From DASZIT01 sp036264255 (GTDB lineage Bacteria > Actinomycetota > Acidimicrobiia > Acidimicrobiales > RAAP-2): 26,206 nt of DNA. Of the stretch, positions 21,608-26,206 are shown one piece after another. A model generated the notes under the pieces. That model was given only the letters and a program-made list of their open reading frames with translations. It searched no databases and was not told the DNA's origin. The DNA is taken from the NCBI GenBank assembly GCA_036264255.1, contig DATARI010000144.1:1-26206 (forward strand), in the 5' to 3' direction. Position 1 is the first letter of the stretch. Each line of letters begins with the position of its first letter. Made by a program: the position numbers and the translations under genes.

Positions 21608-21646
21608 CCCCTGACCAGGTACTTCTATCAAGTTCCCAGGTCAGGG
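21608..21646 (-). terminator. Stem-loop overlapping the stop of the ThyX-like gene
   Basis: CCCTGACC (21609-21616) pairs with GGTCAGGG (21639-21646). An inner stem GGTACTT/AAGTTCC (one mismatch) closes a 5-nt loop, so the whole structure is long and stable. On the minus strand its first arm contains the TGA stop at 21643-21641, and it is followed by a fairly AT-rich stretch (ATTTATGG) rather than a clean T-run. A terminator for the tatC-helY-thyX-like transcript is the simplest reading. Confidence 0.6.
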
Positions 21647-21988
21647 ACGCGAAGTAATTTGGTTGGCCGCCTGCAGTCCGCGTTTCTCTTCGGCCCGGCG
21701 CTCCGATTCCAGTCGCTCCAGATCCCGTCCCCCGTAATCGACGTAGGACATCGCCTCGGCCAGCAGCCGATGACCGGCCTGGTCAGCGATCTGACGATGC
21801 ATCTCCTGGGCCACCCAGCGATAGGTGGGATGGCCCTGGGCGCCCGACCGCAGCTCCGTCAGGTGCATGGCTTCCCGGGCATTCATCTGCATCGAATACC
21901 GGATCCGGTAGGCCAGCGCCACCGCGTAGGCCGACTCGTGGGGGAACCCCGGGGCCATGGCGGCATGAAGATCCCGGGACCGCTCCAT
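21641..21988 (-). pseudogene. C-terminal part of the ThyX-like protein, beyond an in-frame TAG
   Basis: 115 codons from the first ATG after the stop; the homologous reading continues unbroken in the same frame from the gene upstream, with only TAG and six codons (SAYIAS) between. It encodes YRIRYSMQMNAREAMHLTELRSGAQGHPTYRWVAQEMHRQIADQAG, the part of a ThyX domain that supplies N-x-R and the Arg residues contacting FAD and dUMP. A separate product would need re-initiation at 21988, but no Shine-Dalgarno precedes this ATG. Most likely it is the tail of one gene, lost by a point mutation or masked by a sequence error; read-through is possible. Confidence 0.75.
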
Positions 21989-22006
21989 CGAGGCGATGTA
22001 GGCGGA

Positions 22007-23299
22007 CTACACCCCCGCCTCCGCCACCGTCTCGGGCACGTCGTAGCCGAGTGCGGTGCCGAGCGACTGCCACTCGATGGTCAACATCCGGTGGCGCTGC
22101 AGGTCCCGGAACGCTCCGTAGTCGCTGACTACGTCGAACCGGTAGCCGGTCCGCTCGAAGGCCCGGCCGGGCCGGTGGCGCCGGTTGGTGCGATCGCCCA
22201 CATAGGCCCGCAGCACCGCCCGGCGGTCGTCGGCGCCCATCCCCTCGACCCGCCGCCTCACCGCCTCCTCCGAGCGGTTGGTGAGGGGGGCACAGATGGC
22301 GGTGATCACCTTCTCCTCCCCGTCGGGGTCGAAGTCGACCAGCGTCACCGACGGGGTGCCCGAGGGTCCCGACACCGGCCCCTCCTCCGGCTGGCAAAGA
22401 TCCGGGAACAGCGTCTCGACCAGGCGCCCGGTGTCGGCGCGGGTCTTCTCCAGGTAGGCCGACCACGCCCCTCCCCGCTCCGGCAGGTCGACCCGCTGCA
22501 GGAACGACGGGATCACCTTGCGCAGCTCTTCCAACATCATCGCCGCGTAGCGGCGGGCTTCGGGCAGGGGGTGCGAGCGCATCCGCAACAGCAGCATCTC
22601 GTAGGACTGGCCGGTGCCGTAGATGCCGACGTTGGACAGCGAGCCGGCGGGCAGCAGGCCCCGGAGGGAGTCGAGGGCCTTGGCTTTCACCGCCTGTCGG
22701 TGGACGAAGTCGGAGTCGCCGGCCTGGCGCGGGTGCCGTTTGGTCAGCCAGGCCTGGACCTCGGCCAGGAGCTCGCCGTAGGTGTCGAACATCCGGTCCA
22801 TGTCCCCGACGTAACGGGCGCCGAGCGAGGAGTCGAGCAGGCCGGGTTCGCGGTAGTAACGGTAGTGACCGGTGGTGAGCCGGCTGTCGTAGCCGATGTA
22901 GCGGGTGGACTGCTCGAGGTAGGCCATCAGCCGCCCCCACTCGAGGATCTTGGTCAGGACGTTGGAGGCCTGCTCGCAGGCCAGGTGGACCCCGCCCAGC
23001 TGGGCCACCGAGTCGTCGCCGTACTCGAAGAACACCTTCTCGTAGAGCTGCTCGGCCCGCTCGACCCCCACGGTGGCATCGACGGTGGCGTCCCCGGCGA
23101 TGTCCAACTCGCCGACGAACTCGTCGAGGAACAGACGCCGCAGGCTCTTCGGGGAGCGCGAATACCGGGCGAACAGGGCCCCTTTGACCACCTCGGGCAA
23201 GTTGACCAGGGCGAACACCGGCAGGTCGAGGTTGGTGACATACCGTCGGAGAATGTCCTCCTCGGCGGGGCTGAAGGTTTCGACGGCGTAGGGGAGCAT
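22007..23299 (-). CDS. Two-domain ThyX-like (FAD-dependent thymidylate synthase family) protein, cut by TAG
   Basis: 430 aa before a TAG at 22009-22007; the full gene would span 21641-23299 (552 codons). The first ThyX-like domain shows EQASNVLTKILEWGRLMAYLEQSTRYIGYD; the second begins with YGAFRDLQRHRMLTIEWQSL, the RHR...S-like motif. ThyX makes dTMP from dUMP with methylene-THF and FADH2, but whether these double-domain proteins are real synthases is unknown. The first domain lacks an obvious RHR motif, and the TAG removes half of the second. The ATG at 23299 has no Shine-Dalgarno; the -10-like TAGTGT (23314-23309) sits 9 nt upstream and includes the helicase stop. It lies 12 bp after the helicase gene. 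Confidence 0.85.
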   Translation of the reverse strand: MLPYAVETFSPAEEDILRRYVTNLDLPVFALVNLPEVVKGALFARYSRSPKSLRRLFLDEFVGELDIAGDATVDATVGVERAEQLYEKVFFEYGDDSVAQLGGVHLACEQASNVLTKILEWGRLMAYLEQSTRYIGYDSRLTTGHYRYYREPGLLDSSLGARYVGDMDRMFDTYGELLAEVQAWLTKRHPRQAGDSDFVHRQAVKAKALDSLRGLLPAGSLSNVGIYGTGQSYEMLLLRMRSHPLPEARRYAAMMLEELRKVIPSFLQRVDLPERGGAWSAYLEKTRADTGRLVETLFPDLCQPEEGPVSGPSGTPSVTLVDFDPDGEEKVITAICAPLTNRSEEAVRRRVEGMGADDRRAVLRAYVGDRTNRRHRPGRAFERTGYRFDVVSDYGAFRDLQRHRMLTIEWQSLGTALGYDVPETVAEAGV

Positions 23300-23311
23300 G
23301 CCCGGATCACA

Positions 23312-25372
23312 CTAGGACCGGGCCGGGCCGTCAGGCGCGGACCCCACCGGAACAGGATCATCGGCCGCCACCACCCCCCGGCGGAGGAGGGCGACGGCCA
23401 GCCCGGCCGACTCGGCGGTGTCCGGATCCCGTGCCACCTGGGCCAGCTGGCGGACCAGATCGATCAGCTGGCGGATGTTCCTCACAAAGTCCCCGGGGGC
23501 CAGATCGTTGTGGCGGAGGACCGAGGACAGCAGGCCTCCCTGGGCCCAGGCCACCGCCGATCGGGCCAGGCCGGGATCCGGGCGGCGGGTCCGCCGCAGC
23601 CCGTGGCGGCGCTCCTCGGCCCGCAGTCCGGCGGCCAGGGATTCGAGGGCGGCCAGTCGTTCCGCCACCGGCCGCGGCTTGGGCATCGAGGGGTCCTCCT
23701 CGGCCCGGCGGGCCTCGAAGGTGAGCCCGGAGACCACCCCGGCCAGCTGGGCCGGCTCCAGCCCGTCGAAGAGCCCCGCCCGCAACGCTTCGGAGACCAG
23801 CAGATCCGACTCGTGGTAGATGCCGGCCAATACCTCCCCGGCGGCGGTGACCCGCCAGCCGTCGACATAGCCCCGGGACTCGAGGACGGCCAGCCGGCGA
23901 TCCAACTGGGCGGGCAGCGACAGCGATCCGGGCGGCGCCTGCCACTGGCCGTAAGAGGCGGCCAACAGGGTGTGGGCCGCCTCCCGGTCCCACCGCCGGA
24001 CCAGGTTGACGGCCAGGTTGTAGGTGGGATGGAAGGAGGAGACCAGATCGGGCGGGTCCGCCAGGGCGGTGGCCGCCACCTGCCCGAAGGTGGTGGCCTG
24101 GGACCAGAGCACCACCGCGTGGCCGACGGTGTCGATCCCCCGCCGGCCGGCCCGGCCGGTCAGCTGCTGGTACTCCCCGGCGGTCAGTGCCGAGGTGTCG
24201 CTGCCCCGGAACTTGGCGAACCGCTCGACGACCACCGTTCGGGCGGGCATGTTGATCCCGAGGGCGAGGGTCTCGGTGGCGAACACCAATTTCAGCAATC
24301 CTTCCGAGAAGCAGTGCTCCACCGCCTGGCGGAAGGCCGGTACCAGGCCGGCGTGGTGGGGGGCGATCCCCGCCTCCAGGGCCTCCGCCCACGGCCCGTA
24401 GCCGAGGGCGGAGAGATCGTCGTCGGAGAGCCGCTCCACCGCCTCCTCGGTGATCTCCCGGATCCGCACCCGTTGCTCGGGGGTGGTGAGCCGGATCCCG
24501 TCCTGCAGGCACTGGCGGGTGGCGTCGTCGCAGGCGGCCCGGGAGAAGATGAAGGTGATGGCGGGCAGCATCCCGGCATCGGACAGGTAGTCGGCCATCT
24601 CGGTGCGCCGGGGGGTCCGGAACCGGTGGCGGGTGTTCCGCTGCCGTCGCTGGTCGAGGCGCAGGCCGTCGGGGTTGGGCTTCCCCTGGCGGAACAGCGG
24701 CAGCACGGTGATCCGGTGGCTCCCCCGCTCGGCCACCGCGTAGTGGTGCTGGAGGGTCACCGGCCGGTGGGTCTCGGTCACCACCTGGGTGGTCCCCCGC
24801 ACCGAGGACAACCAGGCCCCGAAGTCGGCGGCGTTGTTGACGGTGGCCGACAGGCTGACGAATCGGACCGGGCGGGGGGTGAGGACCAGCACCTCTTCCC
24901 ACACCGATCCCCGATAGGGATCCTGGAGGTAGTGGACCTCGTCGAGGATGATGACCTCCAGGCCTTCCAGCATCGACGAATTGGAGAACAGCATGTTCCG
25001 GAGGACCTCGGTGGTCATCACCACGATCGGCGCCCGGGGGTGGTGGGAGACGTCTCCGGTCAGGAGGCCGACCCGCTCCGCCCCGTAGCGCTCCGACAGC
25101 TCGGCGAACTTCTGGTTGGAGAGCGCCTTGATCGGCGTGGTGTAGAACGCCTTGCCGCCCAGGGCCAACGCGGTGGCCGCCGCGTAGTCGGCGATGATGG
25201 TCTTCCCCGATCCGGTGGGCGCCGACACCAGCACCGACTCCCCCCGGTCGATGGCGTCCATCGCCTGGTGTTGGAACGGGTCGAGTGGAAACCCCAGACC
25301 CGCCTCGAACCGGGCCCGCAAGACTGCATCGGCTCCGCCGTCGGACCCACCGGCATCCCGACCGGCGCTCAC
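23312..25372 (-). CDS. helY: HelY-like DEAD/DEAH-box (Ski2/Mtr4-type) RNA helicase
   Basis: 686 aa. Motif I APTGSGKT (51-58), Ia TTPIKALSNQK, Ib TTEVLRNML, motif II DEVH (144-147), motif III SAT (175-177), then FATETLALGINMPARTVV and motif VI QLTGRAGRRG (403-412). The order and the DEVH box match the Ski2-like helicases, of which mycobacterial HelY is one. The C-terminal third is helical and shorter than in mycobacterial HelY as I remember it. It would unwind structured RNA in RNA turnover; this is inferred. The GTG at 25372 overlaps the tatC TGA (GTGA), so the two are coupled, matching the tatC-helY order of Mycobacterium. Confidence 0.94.
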   Translation of the reverse strand: MSAGRDAGGSDGGADAVLRARFEAGLGFPLDPFQHQAMDAIDRGESVLVSAPTGSGKTIIADYAAATALALGGKAFYTTPIKALSNQKFAELSERYGAERVGLLTGDVSHHPRAPIVVMTTEVLRNMLFSNSSMLEGLEVIILDEVHYLQDPYRGSVWEEVLVLTPRPVRFVSLSATVNNAADFGAWLSSVRGTTQVVTETHRPVTLQHHYAVAERGSHRITVLPLFRQGKPNPDGLRLDQRRQRNTRHRFRTPRRTEMADYLSDAGMLPAITFIFSRAACDDATRQCLQDGIRLTTPEQRVRIREITEEAVERLSDDDLSALGYGPWAEALEAGIAPHHAGLVPAFRQAVEHCFSEGLLKLVFATETLALGINMPARTVVVERFAKFRGSDTSALTAGEYQQLTGRAGRRGIDTVGHAVVLWSQATTFGQVAATALADPPDLVSSFHPTYNLAVNLVRRWDREAAHTLLAASYGQWQAPPGSLSLPAQLDRRLAVLESRGYVDGWRVTAAGEVLAGIYHESDLLVSEALRAGLFDGLEPAQLAGVVSGLTFEARRAEEDPSMPKPRPVAERLAALESLAAGLRAEERRHGLRRTRRPDPGLARSAVAWAQGGLLSSVLRHNDLAPGDFVRNIRQLIDLVRQLAQVARDPDTAESAGLAVALLRRGVVAADDPVPVGSAPDGPARS

Positions 25373-26118
25373 CGGTTGAGGATCTTACCGATGACGATCG
25401 AGGCCTCGTAGAACAGATAGAGGGGGATGGCCATGGCCATCATCGAGAAGGGATCCGAGCTCGGGGTCACCACCCCGGCCACCACCACGATCAAGACGAT
25501 GGCCCACCGGCGCCAAGAGGACAGCTGCTTCGGGGTCAGCACCCCGGCCACCTGGAGCGACACCAACAGCACCGGGAACTCGAAGGTGAGCCCGAAGACG
25601 GTCATCAACAACACGATGAGGCTCAGGTACTTGGTGGGGTCGAGGATCTGGTTGAGGCTCGGGCCCCCGACCGAGTCCAAGAACTTGAGGGCGTGGGGGA
25701 AGGTCACATAGGCCACCAGGCACCCGAGGGCGAACAGGGTGATGGAGGCCACGATGAAGGGGATGGCGTACTTCTTCTCCTTCGGGTTGAGCCCGGGGGT
25801 GATGAACCGCCACAGCTCCCACAAGAGCACCGGGGAGGAGGCGAACAGCCCGCCATAGGCGGCGATCTTCACCCGGAGGGAGAGTCCGTCGAGGGGCCCG
25901 GTGATGTAGAAGGCACAGTGGTGGGGAGCCGCCTGGCAGTAGGGCTCCTTCAGGAAGTGGAGGATCGGGTTGTAGACGATGAAGGCGACGGTGGCGGCCA
26001 CGATGAAGGCCAGGGCACACACCAGCACCCGGCGCCGGAGCTCGGTCAGGTGCTCGACCAGGGTCATCGAGTCGGGTTTGGCTCTGGTCTCGCTCCGCCG
26101 TTTCAGGCTGATAGCCAT
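25369..26118 (-). CDS. tatC: Sec-independent (twin-arginine) translocase subunit TatC
   Basis: 249 aa with the six membrane helices of TatC. Conserved marks: the cytoplasmic EHLTELRRR before helix 1, the PLDGLSLRVKIAAYGG segment, PVLLWELWRFITPGLNPKEKKY, and FGLTFEFPVLLVSL. The subunit recognises the RR signal peptide and recruits TatA to move folded proteins across the membrane. The ATG at 26118 follows GAGGA with an 8-nt spacer. The gene is coupled to helY downstream and lies 34 bp after the stop of the next gene upstream. Confidence 0.97.
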   Translation of the reverse strand: MAISLKRRSETRAKPDSMTLVEHLTELRRRVLVCALAFIVAATVAFIVYNPILHFLKEPYCQAAPHHCAFYITGPLDGLSLRVKIAAYGGLFASSPVLLWELWRFITPGLNPKEKKYAIPFIVASITLFALGCLVAYVTFPHALKFLDSVGGPSLNQILDPTKYLSLIVLLMTVFGLTFEFPVLLVSLQVAGVLTPKQLSSWRRWAIVLIVVVAGVVTPSSDPFSMMAMAIPLYLFYEASIVIGKILNR

Positions 26119-26152
26119 CGTGTTCGTCCTCGAGCCGCCGGCGATCGGTGAA

Positions 26153-26206
26153 CTAGTTCATGCCCGGGTCGTCGGGCACCTCGACGCCCGACACCCGGAC
26201 CCGGTG
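26153..26206 (-). CDS. C-terminal fragment of a gene cut by the window edge
   Basis: The minus-strand frame from the edge reads HRVRVSGVEVPDDPGMN and stops at TAG (26155-26153), 34 bp before tatC. tatA commonly stands upstream of tatC in actinobacteria, but 17 residues are too few to decide, and the sequence has no telltale motif. The gap to tatC suggests the same operon. Confidence 0.45.
   Translation of the reverse strand, partial: HRVRVSGVEVPDDPGMN

Noticed and set aside
21659..25411. Very long plus-strand open frame (1250 codons) opposite the ThyX-like and helicase genes
   Set aside because: A GC-rich antisense shadow with no family motifs; the opposite strand encodes recognisable helicase motifs and ThyX-like domains. 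Length alone is not evidence here.
1..26206. Defence system, toxin-antitoxin pair, prophage or mobile element
   Set aside because: No transposase, integrase, terminal repeats, CRISPR repeats or known defence motifs were seen; the gene content is housekeeping and conserved-hypothetical.

Overview
The window looks like a stretch of chromosome from a high-GC actinobacterium, most probably of the class Acidimicrobiia or a close relative. The signs are high GC, many GTG starts, an F420-type (deazaflavin) nitroreductase, a DUF4193 protein, the tatC-helY gene order known from Mycobacterium, a MerR regulator of the Rv1830 type beside glycine-cleavage genes, and many promoters with a TANNNT -10 box only 6-10 nt before a start codon that has no Shine-Dalgarno sequence (leaderless mRNAs). 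I see no tRNA, rRNA, CRISPR array, phage or insertion sequence. The gene set reads as ordinary core and lineage-specific genome.

Layout. 1-1806 (minus): a MarR regulator followed by a ClC chloride channel/transporter that runs off the left edge. 2133-5006: a small basic protein, a voltage-sensor-type potassium channel, a gamma-carbonic-anhydrase-like hexapeptide protein, a CorA-type Mg2+ transporter, and a small protein with serine at every third residue. 5052-6531 (minus): a three-gene operon joined by ATGA overlaps: an IsdG/MhuD-like ABM protein, a DUF2889 protein and a secreted-repeat lipoprotein. 6737-12237 (plus): a MerR regulator, a small nuclease-like protein coupled to it, then gcvT, gcvPA and gcvPB of the glycine cleavage system, and a deazaflavin-dependent nitroreductase-like protein. 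gcvH is absent from the window.

12247-15332 (minus): a SCO1/SenC lipoprotein, a class II aldolase/adducin protein, a tandem pair of nearly identical 91-aa proteins, and a small zinc-finger/coiled-coil protein. 15517-15765 (plus) is a second small zinc-ribbon protein. 15783-17300 (minus) is a membrane-anchored HtrA-type serine protease with a response-regulator-like direct repeat upstream. 17502-18824 (plus) is a conserved-looking protein with an Arg/Gly/Asp-rich disordered linker. 18837-21226 (minus) is a four-gene operon: acidic DUF4193 protein, DUF8129-like protein, GNAT acetyltransferase, alpha/beta hydrolase. 21641-26118 (minus) is tatC, a HelY-like helicase and a two-domain ThyX-like protein interrupted by one in-frame TAG. 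A gene fragment follows at the right edge.

Most noteworthy: (i) the Ser-x-x triplet-repeat protein at 4740-5006; (ii) the single in-frame amber codon in the ThyX-like gene; (iii) the MerR/nuclease-like/gcv cluster, which echoes the mycobacterial gcvH-garA-Rv1828-Rv1829-Rv1830-gcvB locus; (iv) the coupled ABM-DUF2889-lipoprotein operon; (v) the abundance of leaderless promoters. All family calls come from reading motifs by eye, without database searches.
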